Shown here one piece after another: positions 10,727 through 20,848 of a stretch of 64,000 nt of DNA; position 1 is the stretch's first letter, and every line of letters begins with the position of its first letter. The notes beneath the pieces are model-generated. The model made no database searches. It had not been told where the DNA came from and saw nothing but the letters and a program-made list of their open reading frames with translations. The DNA comes from Macrostomum hystrix (Eukaryota; Platyhelminthes; Macrostomidae), in assembly GCA_950097015.1 (NCBI GenBank), contig CATNEN010000029.1, positions 4,793,501-4,857,500 on the forward strand, read 5' to 3'. Position numbers and translations under genes: made by a program.

Positions 10727-11347
10727 TCAGAGCAACACACATCCGCCACTTCGCTTCTTCTTTTTCTTGGCGTACAGGCCCTTAGAAACCAGGTGAGCAC
10801 GTACGGCGTCCTCTATCACCTCCACCAGTCCGACTCCTTTCAGCGCCGAGCACTCGACGTACTTGCTGGCTCCAATTTCTGTCGCCATCGTTCGGCCATC
10901 TTCGCTGCTCAGCACCGATGCGTTCTGCCGCCTGAGATCATCGATTGTGGCCGGATCGGACCTTAAATCGATCTTGGTCGCGACCAGAACAAGTGGTACG
11001 TTTGCTGCGAAGTGCTTGAGTTCTGGGTGCCATTTGTCACGCACATTCCTGAAGCTGTTCACGGAGTCCACGGAGAAGCACAGCACAAACACATCGGTGC
11101 CGGGGTAACTGAGCGGCCGCAACCTGTCGTAGTCCTCTTGGCCCGCAGTGTCCCACAGCTGCAACCGAAATGGTCGATTCTCCACCGTTATGTCATGCGA
11201 AAAGTTGTCAACAATCGTCGGCACGTACTTCTCCGGGAAGCCTTTCTTCATCAGCACGGATAGCATGCAGGTCTTTCCGACTGATCCATCCCCAATCAGG
11301 ACGACTTTGAGTGTGTCTGCTCGATTACTATTGCTGCTGGTGGACAT
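10727..11347 (-). CDS. Rho-family GTPase (RhoA-like features) with CAAX end
   Basis: 206-aa single-exon GTPase starting at MSTSSNSNRADT. A longer frame upstream has no ATG, so I chose 11347. P-loop GDGSVGKTC, switch I KYVPTIVDNFSH, switch [23 protein letters not shown], and base recognition ATKIDLRSD are all sound. The insert region DDLRRQNASVLSSEDGR resembles the Rho insert helix. A lysine-rich tail ends in the CAAX box CVLL, predicting geranylgeranylation. PGTD and VENF-like features are closer to Rho than Rac, but the orthology is not certain. The gene is catalytically intact. Confidence 0.93.
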   Translation of the reverse strand: MSTSSNSNRADTLKVVLIGDGSVGKTCMLSVLMKKGFPEKYVPTIVDNFSHDITVENRPFRLQLWDTAGQEDYDRLRPLSYPGTDVFVLCFSVDSVNSFRNVRDKWHPELKHFAANVPLVLVATKIDLRSDPATIDDLRRQNASVLSSEDGRTMATEIGASKYVECSALKGVGLVEVIEDAVRAHLVSKGLYAKKKKKRSGGCVLL

Positions 11348-12070
11348 TTTACTATCACACTCTCCTGCTTTCTTTTCTGCGAGAAAACTTCCAGGCAAGG
11401 TTTAGAGGCTGGCGAGTTTTGTGTGAAGAGGCTGCGCGGGGTTGCAGTAAATAGCACGGCGCCGTGTCTCTTCTGTCCTCCCCTCTGACAAGGCTTCTAA
11501 CTTTATGCGCGCGGATTGGCATGGAAAGCTGGGTGCTCCTCCTGGCTTACAGTCTGGTCCACCCTGTGGTCGCTCCACCCCGATCCTGAGCCGTGAACAC
11601 TTTCCTAGGCGCCCACCCTACCCTTTGAATGCAAAGCGAGCCAGAAAATTACTTTTTAGTTTCTCTGACGCATCGCTTAATTTAGCTCATGCAGTTTACC
11701 TTGTCATCTTCAATTCTCTGTCTAACGCTACGTTTTACTTCAGCAGCTCTCGAGGTCTCACTTCTGACACAGGTTCTGTAATGGGTTGCGAACAATTGCA
11801 AAAAGGGTCATTCGTACTAGTGTTGTTGCTTTTGTAAATGCAGTTTGTGCACGCTATATATACGAGTATAAACTCACGGATGTTTTTATACCCGTGTGTG
11901 AGCTTACTGTTCACATCCTTCTTAGTTTTTAATTTCTTCATTCTGCTCGTAAATAAGCTTAACTCCAGTAAAGCTAATTTATTAAAAAATGTATTTAAAG
12001 AAAGATAAACTATTCCTGAACTTGCAATCTATTAAAAAAATAATAATAATTGATTTTACCTACCCTAATT
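11348..12070. other. Intergenic, no gene
   Basis: Upstream of the 11.3-kb GTPase. ORFs at 11505-11837 and 11735-11941 are low-complexity or overlapping and match nothing I recognise. Confidence 0.45.
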
Positions 12071-12071
12071 A

Positions 12072-12285
12072 AAGCAAGTTGTGTAGCCAGCAGCACAGCC
12101 GCAGTTCAGTCCATGGACTGGGAGAGATGCCACACTCACCCATCAATTACCCCGGCTGATCCTGGCACCCATTTAGCAGCTGGGTGAGCTTAAGCAATGC
12201 AGAGTTAAGTGTCTTGATAAAGGACAAAAATTGTTCCAGAGGAGCCGGGAATCGAACCCCCGACCTTCAGCCTCGTGGTGTAGTA
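12072..12285 (-). mobile_element. tRNA-derived SINE, family 1
   Basis: Shares body blocks with the copy at 58.4 kb: CAGCACAGCCGCAGT, CAGTCCATGGACTGGG, CCCGGCTGATCCTGGCACCC, GGACAAAAATTGTTCCA. It then reads GAATCGAACCCCCGACCTTC, the complement of a tRNA T-arm (B box). The element is therefore on the minus strand with a tRNA-like 5' head near 12285. Confidence 0.75.
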
Positions 12286-12839
12286 ATTACTATATTAAAA
12301 AGTGGTATTTTTTATTATAATTATATTCATTCTGTGATCTGATCATAAAAAGTTTAGTCTTTGGCTGTTTGTGTTCAACGCATTAAAAAGCATGGCTTCA
12401 GTTCGCCCTAGCCAGAAGATATTATGGAACAGTTAAGCACAATAGCCTAATCAGAGGCTCAATAAAATGCGGAGTTTGCAATTTTGATGCAACTTGGGAG
12501 GCTAATGAGTTAGCAGCAGACAAAATTCGAAATTTATCATCACAATTTTTCTCCTTGGCGGCCTTTTTTAAGTTCGTGAGAAAAATACGAAAAATACTGC
12601 TTGGAATTGCAGTGTATGTTTTCTTTAAAAAAGCTTTAACTGCAAACATAGACGCATTGGAATTTCAAAAACTCGTGTATAAGTCTTCAGTCGTTCATTG
12701 TGCGGCATATTTTACAACATATTTGATTCAGAACATACTAGTACAACTGGCTGTGATTTGTTCTACATATTTTTAAAAGAATGTAAACGAAAATTCTAGT
12801 GACTTATAAAGTGCATCTGTTCTACTTTTCAAAGATTAT
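12286..12839. other. Intergenic, no gene
   Basis: AT-rich 3' flank of the 13.4-kb Rac gene. Two short overlapping ORFs at 12422-12776 on opposite strands show no recognisable motif. Confidence 0.4.
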
Positions 12840-13424
12840 TCAGAGAATGCTGCAGCGTGACTTTGGCTTGTGCGTGGCTGCCTTTGCTGGCATCATCACG
12901 GCTCGGATGGAGTCGTCGAATACATTCTTGAGACCTTTCTGCGTCAGTGCCGAGCACTCCAGGTACTTGACTGCGTTGATCTCCTTGGCCAGCGCCATGC
13001 CCTGCTGTTGTGAGACTGGCACCTGACCCTTGCTCTTCAGCTTCTCAATAGTTTCCTTGTCCTCCCGTAGATCTAGCTTGGTACCAACCAGAACAATAGG
13101 CGTGTTAGGACTGTGGTGGTTCACCTCAGGGTACCACTTAGCGCGCACGTTCTCGTAGCTGGCCGGATTCACCAGCGAGAAGCAGACGATGAACACGTCT
13201 GTCTGCGGGTAGCTCAGCGGTCTTAGCCGGTCGTAGTCGTCCTGACCAGCGGTGTCCCAAAGGCCCAGGTTAATCGGCTTGTTGTCAACCATAATGTTGG
13301 CTGAGAATGTGTCAAACACAGTCGGAATGTAATCGCTGGGAAAGGCGTTGGTCGTGTAGGAGATGAGCAGGCAGGTCTTGCCCACAGATCCGTCGCCGAC
13401 CACAACGCATTTGATGGACTGCAT
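12840..13424 (-). CDS. Rac-type small GTPase, coding sequence without introns
   Basis: 194-aa Rac/Cdc42-class GTPase. [18 protein letters not shown] begins the protein, switch I is [11 protein letters not shown], switch [23 protein letters not shown], base loop TKLDLRED, then [21 protein letters not shown]. It ends with the CAAX box CSIL. All catalytic positions are kept. Closely similar to the Rac genes at 6.1, 49.0, 52.8 and 53.8 kb but with its own tail, so it is an older duplicate rather than a recent copy. Lies 1.05 kb downstream, in transcription order, of a caspase pseudogene on the same strand. Confidence 0.95.
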   Translation of the reverse strand: MQSIKCVVVGDGSVGKTCLLISYTTNAFPSDYIPTVFDTFSANIMVDNKPINLGLWDTAGQDDYDRLRPLSYPQTDVFIVCFSLVNPASYENVRAKWYPEVNHHSPNTPIVLVGTKLDLREDKETIEKLKSKGQVPVSQQQGMALAKEINAVKYLECSALTQKGLKNVFDDSIRAVMMPAKAATHKPKSRCSIL

Positions 13425-14474
13425 GACAATATGCGGCCTGTCCGTTAACGCTTGTCTGTGGAATGTATTATGCTCGGGTCAAACAACCTTAGTGCTAATG
13501 CCAGAGAATAACACTAGACTTTTTAGTATGAGTCAGAGGTTTCTGTTGAAGACGACATAATTAGGTTTTTCTTTAAATACAGATGGTTGAGAGTGGCCTC
13601 CAATTCGAGTTTCATATTCTGCAATTTCAGTTTTGCTTCTAAAAATAGAAAGCTAAAAAGTATAAAGGGACTGGCTGTTCAGGAGAGAGGGTTGCCCCAA
13701 GTGTTCGTCAGTCAAACGCTCAATCTCAAGCCAATAAGGTAGTTAGGGGGGTTTGAAAGCCTGGCAACAGAACTAGTGTTTTTGAGACCTGTTCAGCTTG
13801 CAACTCGCCTTGTCTGGCTACCGCTTTGCATCGGGAGTACTTTTTGGTATTTACTTGTTCAATTATTTGAGAAAGATATTTAACTTACTCGAGAGAATAT
13901 TCGTACCACTCGCAAACCAAGCTTAAAAATGTATTTAATGTCAAAACGGTGCTGTCATTTAATTTCATAACACTAGTTTTTGTGTAGACATAGCTCGTAC
14001 CTATACATAACCTTAAGATTTTATCACTGCGGTGATAAACGTGTCGTTGGGTACATTGACATATAACCAAGTGTGCGTAAACGTCTCAAGCTCGTGTATA
14101 GTTTATGGCCCAAAGGCCATCAAAGAAATAGATTGAAGTGTGCAGTAAATTCCGCAACTGTGCTGTTAATGACTAATGCGGTAATTTCAGACTAAAATCC
14201 CTCTTCTGAGCTACTATGCAGTAAATCCCAGACGGGTATTGTCTATGGGCCGAAGGAGCTGGTCTTGCGCACACACACTTGGTCATAAATCAATGCACTT
14301 ATGCTAGGCTTCCGAGTGCGTAAATCTACCATTTAGATTCTCTAGCACTGAAAAATTACTGCAAATATTACCTCATATTGGACTGAATAAAGCGTAGATG
14401 AGCACTATGCACTAAAAAAAATACTGAAAACAAACCCGACTAGGATCGAGATATTATTATTATTATGATTATTA
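13425..14474. other. Rac upstream region, no gene
   Basis: No supportable exon. It is AT-rich and ends in an ATT microsatellite (about 14452-14478) abutting the caspase pseudogene. It may hold the promoter of the 13.4-kb Rac gene. Confidence 0.4.
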
Positions 14475-15317
14475 TTATTGAAATGCGCACGCCGATTGGG
14501 TGCTGATTTTTTTGTTTATTTGATGGCACTTCTTCGAGAGTTGCGACACCATCTGAGGTACCAGGAAGTAGCTGCCCAGCCGCGTCTTAATCGGGGAATC
14601 TTTCAAGCGACGGTTTACCCTGGTCATGATATCGAAAATGTGCTCAGTCTTATACCTCTTCTAAATGGCGTCGCACAGGGCCTGCACATATGGCGAGCCT
14701 TCTTGCTCGTCTCGGATAGCCATGTAGCCCTCAGTGTTGGCGTAGCACATCAGCAGGTCGCTGTCCTGCGGACAGGGCAGGTCGAACGGCCCTGGTGCTG
14801 CTTCAAAGCCGTCGGTCGTTTTTTTTCCGCTCGGAGTCGCTGTGAGTTCCACGGCAAGCCTGTAGGGAAAAACGCGGCTAAAATTCTAAGTCCTGCTGCA
14901 GCCATTGTAGATTAAGCCTCGTGGAAAAAATTCACCTGAATAAAGAACAATTTCGGCCTGTGCCGCAGGTTTTGGCAGTGGTTTGATTTGAATTTCTCCG
15001 CAATGGACTGGACCTCTAGGCGGACTCCGTCACGGCCGAAAATGCAGCCCTGAGCGCCGTGGGCCATGACAAAGCACACGAAGCAGCCGTGCCTGGGTGA
15101 TACCTGAAAGAATGCGACGTCACTAAGCAGACTGACAATTTCGTTGCAACGGAGGTTCTGGTAAATAATTACTTGGAAGGCCAGGCTCTCGAGCAAAGAT
15201 TTCACTCTGCAGATCCTGCTGCGAGCCAGTTCTGTCCTCTAGCGTGCTCCCGTCATATTCCTCTGTGTTGATCACCAAACAGAGTCGCTGGGGTGAAGTC
15301 AGGGCAAATGTACACAC
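14475..15317 (-). pseudogene. Caspase (peptidase C14) pseudogene
   Basis: Related to the fused caspase domains downstream. Reading down the minus strand: LTSPQRLCLVIN (first beta strand), a frameshift at about 15220, then HGCFVCFVMAHGAQG with the catalytic His, and KLFFIQ. A GT-AG intron of about 85 bases (14854-14938) comes next, followed by ACRG with the catalytic Cys. After it an A8 run (plus-strand T8 near 14820) shifts the frame. The p10 part then reads CPQDSDLLMCYA and EEGSPYVQ-like EGSPYVQALCDAI, where a TAG replaces a sense codon. The tail KRYKTEHIFDI up to LSKKC is still legible. Two frameshifts and one stop make it a pseudogene. The intron inside QACRG is absent from the intact copies here. 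Confidence 0.82.
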
Positions 15318-16103
15318 CTGTGCGCGTGCGTGCCCAGGAGTCAGGGGAATGGGCAGAATTGGCGTGTGCCAGTGCTCACACTCCTGCAAATTAGCTTGTA
15401 TTATCGTATAATCATAATCAATCATTAGAAGGCATCGTCGAGTGGTGAGCCACTCAAGATTCGATCTTTCACTAAGCAAATTCGAGTCAAATTTTTACTG
15501 CCATCAGCTTCACAAGCCGAACGCCGTCCCCATAAAAGCTTGTCTCGGAATCGATCGATAAGCGATTAATGCTCAACTGTGCTTAACTTAACGCAATCAA
15601 GCAGTTTTCGATGCGCCTGCGCATGTTAAAGCTGCTTGCAATGCGATCTTCAAAGTGCGAGTTTTGTACTCGTAGCTTCAAAAAATTACAATGCTTAGCT
15701 GCTCATGTAAGTAGTACATAGAGTTAGGCGGGCACTTTTTTGGCTATTTACGAAGTTAAATAGTAAAACTGCTCAATCTGTTTTTAGACGCCTTGGGAAA
15801 AGACGCGCACACATTTCCTCATTGTTTATTACCACTATTAATTCGTCTCCAACGAAATTTTCCCTGGCCACCTTATAAAGATCCTAATTGCACCCGAAAA
15901 TAAAATTTACTTTCTTTTCTGAGGGAGGCGTACTGGCTGCACATTCTGTACAGTTGGCTGCAACCCTAACTGCTCGTCCCTGGACTTTGTCTCTAGATTT
16001 ACGGACCAACAATGTACAAACAAACTATCGATTAAATTTATAACCTAAAAATTTATTCATTCACTCGCTATCTCTGACTTGTTCTCTTTCGTTTTAAATA
16101 AAC
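15318..16103. other. Intergenic, no gene
   Basis: Upstream of the caspase pseudogene. No GTPase or linker exon could be recognised, so I cannot tell whether the pseudogene was once part of a Rho fusion. Confidence 0.4.
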
Positions 16104-16145
16104 CTGAAGATGCACACTGTTGTGCGAAACGCGTCCTTAATTTTC
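16095..16145 (+). ncRNA. Hammerhead-ribozyme-like motif (tentative)
   Basis: Core elements occur in the right order: CTGAAGA (CUGANGA box, 16104-16110), a GCAC/GTGC stem with a short loop, GAAA (16126-16129), a self-complementary CGCG, and GTC as a possible cleavage triplet (16133-16135). A tiny palindromic stem III is typical of retroelement hammerheads that act as dimers. Stem I pairing is weak, so it may be decayed or a coincidence. Confidence 0.35.
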
Positions 16146-16187
16146 TTAAATCGAATACCGCATGTTGATTTTCGTATTTGTCTTCAT

Positions 16188-16400
16188 CTAACTAGCAAAG
16201 CGAGCAACTTTGCACTCAGGCCAAATTCTGTTTTTCGGGAAAACAGAAGGCATCGTTTCGCAGGCCAGTCTGTGATTTCCTAAAATAAAATTAGACCGTA
16301 TGCGCCTCATAGGTCTTATTGGGTAGCAAACGTCATGGCTTAAAATTCTGTTCTCGTCGAAAGGAAAGTTACAGTAAAATGAATCTCTCGTACACAAGGG
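16188..16400 (-). pseudogene. Non-LTR retroelement C-terminal relic
   Basis: A short frame with RRIRSNFILGNHRLACET resembles the better-kept relic at 63.4-63.9 kb (MSRFRLGSHKLACETLRT), a segment ahead of the C-terminal zinc knuckle of non-LTR reverse transcriptase proteins. It is too short and diverged to be functional. Confidence 0.5.
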
Positions 16401-16698
16401 CAGTGTCTTTCATCTCTTTGTGCTATCAATTTTCTTCAAGGCCTGTGTTTACTATCGCTCTTGCAAGTGTGTGTGTGTGTGATGGGGATAGACGTACAGT
16501 ACTGTGTTCTGTCTGACGCTGAATAATAGAAAACTTTCAAAGACTTAAACAAATATGTACAACGCTTTGCTCTACATCTCTGAGAGAATCCCGGAACTCC
16601 AGGCAGAAAAATACTCAAGAGATTGTGAAATGTAAATATAAGACCGAATCCAAACACCTGCAAACTTGAAAATTCTGAATCCAAGAGCACTATTCAGC

Positions 16699-18848
16699 AT
16701 GCAAAGCGTCAAGTGTGTGATAGTTGGCAACAGCCTATCTGGCAAGACATGCATGCTCGAAGCCTACGTCAATGGTTCAATGCCGAGGAGTTTCATTCCA
16801 ACTGTGTATAAGACCTACTCGACTACAGTTTGCGTTGAAAGTGAGTCGATCGAGTTAACTCTAGGCGACACTGGTGGGGCTGATGGTTACGATAGTCTCA
16901 GGTCGGTTGCCTATCCTCTGACGGATGTTTTTATCGTCTCCATCGATCTCACAAAGCCTAGTACTCAAGTGCTGGCCAGCGTGCGAGACAGATGGTACCC
17001 GGAGGTGAGACACTACTGCCCCAATGTACCTACCATCCTGGTCGGGACTAAACTCGACCAGCGCTGTAATCAAGACGTCATCGATGGCATGAATGAGCAT
17101 GATGAGACTCCTGTGACAACTGAGCAGTGCAACCAACTGGCCCAAGAAATCAAAGCAGTGAAATACATGGAGTGTTCCGCTAAAACACTGGAAGGCCTCA
17201 AGGAAGTTTTTGAAGAGGCAGTTCATGCCGGACTCGCTGCCAACAGACGAAAGGGGAAGAAGAAGAGACAGAAATACAACGAGTATGAACATTGTTCATT
17301 TTGAAGTACTTGAAAAGCTGGTTGCAACTAATTAACTTATTTGCCTTTATTAAGTTAGCAGTTAAGTTAAATTGAGCTCATCACCTGATTCCATCATGCA
17401 GAGATTCAATGAAGACATTCTTTCAATCGCTGTCCTCGGGCAGAAGACACTCGGAGAGTTCGATTAGGTGAGCCTCTTCAGGTAGCATCGTAAGTTCAGT
17501 TACGAAAATCTGAAAATTCGCAACTGCATTCGAAAAAACTTGCAGAACCACAGAGGACGGCAGCGCCGCCACCCAAGATCCCCAGGCTACATCGCCTCTG
17601 GGAGAATCTAGTGTAAAGTACGCAACTGAGTTGTCTCATTGCATCCAGTCGATCTATGTATGCAGCCGTCAAATACTAACTACTCGAGTTATAAACTATA
17701 TATTTGCAGATCGCCAACCTCAATCAAAGCTTTCTTTCGAGGTCTACGACCCGGAAAAACCTACAAGGTTTTAAGGTAAGCGGGGCTTGGCCCTGAACCT
17801 ATGTTTTAGCAATATTTTATTAGTAAAAAGAGGTAATAATCTAAGCACATTTCAAATACAATTTGCATGAGTATTGACAATTCATGCCAAATTTCAGACA
17901 AGCGAAATCTTTTGAAAAGTCTTATTCAATTCTGGGCGAATCGGGTCAATCAGGAGACCTCTCAGAGATTCCTGAAGCAATGGCTCAAAATGCAGGGTGA
18001 GCAGAGAAATTGTGCCGATAAAAAAATTTCCCCTTTCAATTTTCAAATGCGTTTAAAAATGCGCTGCTCAAATTGGATCCTATATTGGCTCTTGTTTGCC
18101 AATTTTTAGGACGCTAGAAATGCCAGGAAAGTTTGAAGAGCAGCCAACAATGACCTCAGCAAAAAGTAAGGAGAATCGTAATTCGGAAACGACCAGCGGA
18201 GAGTCAGATATAGAACATGGTGAATCAAAAGATTCGGATTGCATTATCAGCGAACCGGACCCAATCGTCTCGTTTCGAATCCCTGCAGTGGCCAAAGGCA
18301 ATGCACTGACTTTGAGAGTTCTCCTTCTAGGAGACCCTGCAGTGGGCAAGACTTGTCTGGTATCGGCATTTACAGAGGGCCGATGCCAACAGGATTATAT
18401 TCCGACTGAGGCTGACGACTGCTTCGCCTTGGAAGGCGCATTCGCGGACAATCAGTTGCGCCTCAAGCTGTGGGATGTGAGCTGCACCGAGATGTTCGAT
18501 AATTACAGACCTCTGAGATACCGACAGATGGACGTTTTTCTCCTCTGCTTTTCCATTGCCTGTCCGACCAGCTTTGAGAATGTGCGCACGAAATGGTACT
18601 CTGAGGTGAGGCGCCACTGTCCTGACTCTCCAATAGTGCTAGTTGGCACCAAGGCGGACCTACGGGACGACCAAGAGACGCTCGACAAGCTCAAGGAGAG
18701 TGGCCTTGCTGCCATAGGCGAGTCACAGGGCAAGGGAGCAGCTAAGGCGATCGGAGCTGCGAAGTATTTGGAGTGCTCAGCACTGAGTCGAAAGGGCATC
18801 TCAGACGTGTTCAAAGAGGCGGTACTGAAGGCCCGCAAGCCGTCTTGA
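16699..18848 (+). CDS. Tandem Rho-Rho fusion protein, 541 aa, six exons
   Basis: Exons 16699-17282, 17402-17467, 17546-17617, 17710-17775, 17898-17996, 18110-18848. All GT-AG, all introns phase 2, total 1626 bases, one frame. Residues 1-190 are a Rac-like domain with P-loop GNSLSGKTC (Ser at position 12), switch I FIPTVYKTYS, GDTGGADGYD in place of [10 protein letters not shown] (Gln61 lost), TKLD and ECSAK. Residues 195-360 are a Ser/Glu/Lys-rich linker. Residues 364-541 are a second domain with GDPAVGKTC (Pro at 12), YIPTEADDCF, WDVSCTEMFD (Gln61 lost, Gly60 to Cys), TKADLRDD and ECSAL, ending KARKPS. Neither domain has a CAAX box. Intron 1 uses a GTATGA donor; without splicing the first domain ends alone at 17304. 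Function is unknown. Probably a non-hydrolysing adaptor related to the Rho-Rho-caspase gene 2 kb downstream. Confidence 0.82.
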
Positions 18849-19278
18849 TTGTTCGGATCCTTTTTTGATTTGAAATAATTAAATGAGTACTGAGATTAAG
18901 CTGTACATTTTCGCTTCGTTTTTTTCTCCGGATAAAGTTGTTTGATTTTTAGGAAAAGCGAAGTACATGCAAGGTATTTTGTACGGTACTTTTTTAATTG
19001 TCAACTTCTTTCAGAGTCATTTGTGTAAAAAGAATAGCCCGAGTCATATATCGAAAATTGAAGCTAAAATTTATCAGAATATAATAAATTCTGTCATTTT
19101 ATATGTAAATCAGCTCCACTAACTATCTCTAGCTACACTAAGGAGTAAAATTTCATAATGAGTATTCAGAATCATAATTGTTCAAGTTCGATACCCATTG
19201 GAGACAAAGGACACAGAACTCAAGCAAACTGAGTCACTTCTATTATTCTTTAAAGCAGTATTATTCAGCCGAAAAAGA
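18849..19278 (+). other. 3' flank of the Rho-Rho gene, no gene
   Basis: AT-rich, no exon recognised. It leads directly into a 30-bp minisatellite. Confidence 0.45.
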
Positions 19279-20170
19279 CTTAAGACTGGACAGAATTTGA
19301 AATGGGATCTTAAGACTGGACAGAATTTGAAATGGGATCTTAAGACTGGACATAATTTGAAATGGGATCTTAAGAGTGGGCAGAATTTGAAATGGGATCT
19401 TAAGACTGGACAGAATTAGAAATGGGATCTTAAGACTGGACAGAATTTGAAATGGGATCTTAAGACTGGACAGAATTTGAAATGGGATCTTAAGAGTGGA
19501 CAGAATTTGAATTGGGATCTTAAGACTGCGCAGAATTTGAAATGGGATCTTAAGACTGGACAGAATTAGAAATGGGATCTTAAGACTGGACAGAATTAGA
19601 AATGGGATCTTAAGAGTGGACAGAATTTGAAATGGGATCTTAAGAGTGGACAGAATTTAAAATGGGATCTTAAGACTGGACATAATTTAAAATGGGATCT
19701 TAAGACTGGACAGAATTAGAAATGGGATCTTAAGACTGGACAGAATTAGAAATGGGATCTTAAGACTGGACATAGAATTTGAAATGGGATCTTAAGACTG
19801 GGCAGAATTTGAAATGGGAACTTAAGACTGGGCAGAATTTGAAATGGGATCTTAAGACTGGAAAGAATTTGAAATGGGATCTTAAGACTGGGCAGAATTT
19901 GAAATGGGATCTTAAGAGTGGATAGAATTTGAAATGGGATCTTAAGACTGGACATATAATTAGAAATGGGGTCTTAAGACTGGACATAGAATTTGAAATG
20001 GGATCTTAAGACTGGATAGAATTTGAAATGGGATCTTAAGACTGGACATATAATTAGAAATGGGGTCTTAAGACTGGACATATAATTTGAAATGGGGTCT
20101 TAAGACTGGACATAGAATTTGAAATGGGATCTTAAGACTGGACAGAATTAGAAATGGGATCTTTAGAGTG
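19279..20170. repeat. 30-bp minisatellite, about 29 units
   Basis: Units of CTTAAGACTGGACAGAATTT plus GAAATGGGAT. The left half is strictly 30 bp; the right half mixes 30-32 bp units with an inserted TA. It separates the Rho-Rho gene from the Rho-Rho-caspase gene. A SINE family 2 fragment (20180-20240) abuts its right end. Confidence 0.95.
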
Positions 20171-20179
20171 GATTGAATT

Positions 20180-20245
20180 CTAGATGCCCCAAATGAATGT
20201 GGCCTCGCCGCGGAATCAAACTTCGGGACCTTGGATCCGGGTTCT
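20180..20245 (-). mobile_element. SINE family 2 fragment
   Basis: GAATGTGGCCTCGCCGCGGAATC and the following B-box-like complement match the heads of the copies at 23.4-23.8 and 47.2-47.4 kb. Only the tRNA-like end is left. Confidence 0.55.
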
Positions 20246-20848
20246 TCCACAGTTATTCAACCAAAAGTATTTTTATTAAACGTTTTTGAGCCTGAATTCA
20301 ATGTAAATTAAATTTTAATTATTTTTGTTCTCGTGCACGTTTGACGAAAAAAGGAGAGGCCATTCTACTTAATACTCTTCTTGTCTTCTGTAATTTTGAA
20401 TCACAAAGTGCAAGCTGGCTGCTTTGAACTCGTTTCTGTTTCGGTGCTTTTTTAAAATGAATAGAATTTCGCTAAAGGCGCAGAGCCCACTAAAAGCCTA
20501 AATTAATAAAAAGAATGCAGCCAGGGCTGCTGCCTCAGCCCAACGGCCAGTGCGAGAAGCGATTTAGAGTCTAATATCATTGATATTGTCCACCGTAGCT
20601 AGCGACACGAATCGTTGGCAGAAAGATACGAAATGGGTGAAAACGTGCATCTCTTGCTTCTATCAAGCATTCGTTAAGCATTGTTTCTTTATCTAAAGAC
20701 TTTTTTCACGAATTTTTTTTCTCAATAAAGCAATGGTTTGTGCTTGGCCAAAGCATTTATAGCAAGTGAGAGGGTGGATGTAAAACAAGTAGGACGCGGG
20801 CCCAGTTGACAGATCATAGGCATTGACTACCAGGCCCACGACTGCATC
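20246..20848. other. Upstream region of the Rho-Rho-caspase gene
   Basis: No coding exon recognised. The promoter of the fusion gene is presumably here, but I see no clear TATA box or initiator. Confidence 0.4.

Noticed and set aside
18849-20848. Rho-Rho and Rho-Rho-caspase as one four-GTPase gene
   Set aside because: The second domain ends in a clean TGA with no donor before it, and the next gene opens with its own ATG at 20849 after a 2-kb gap with a minisatellite.
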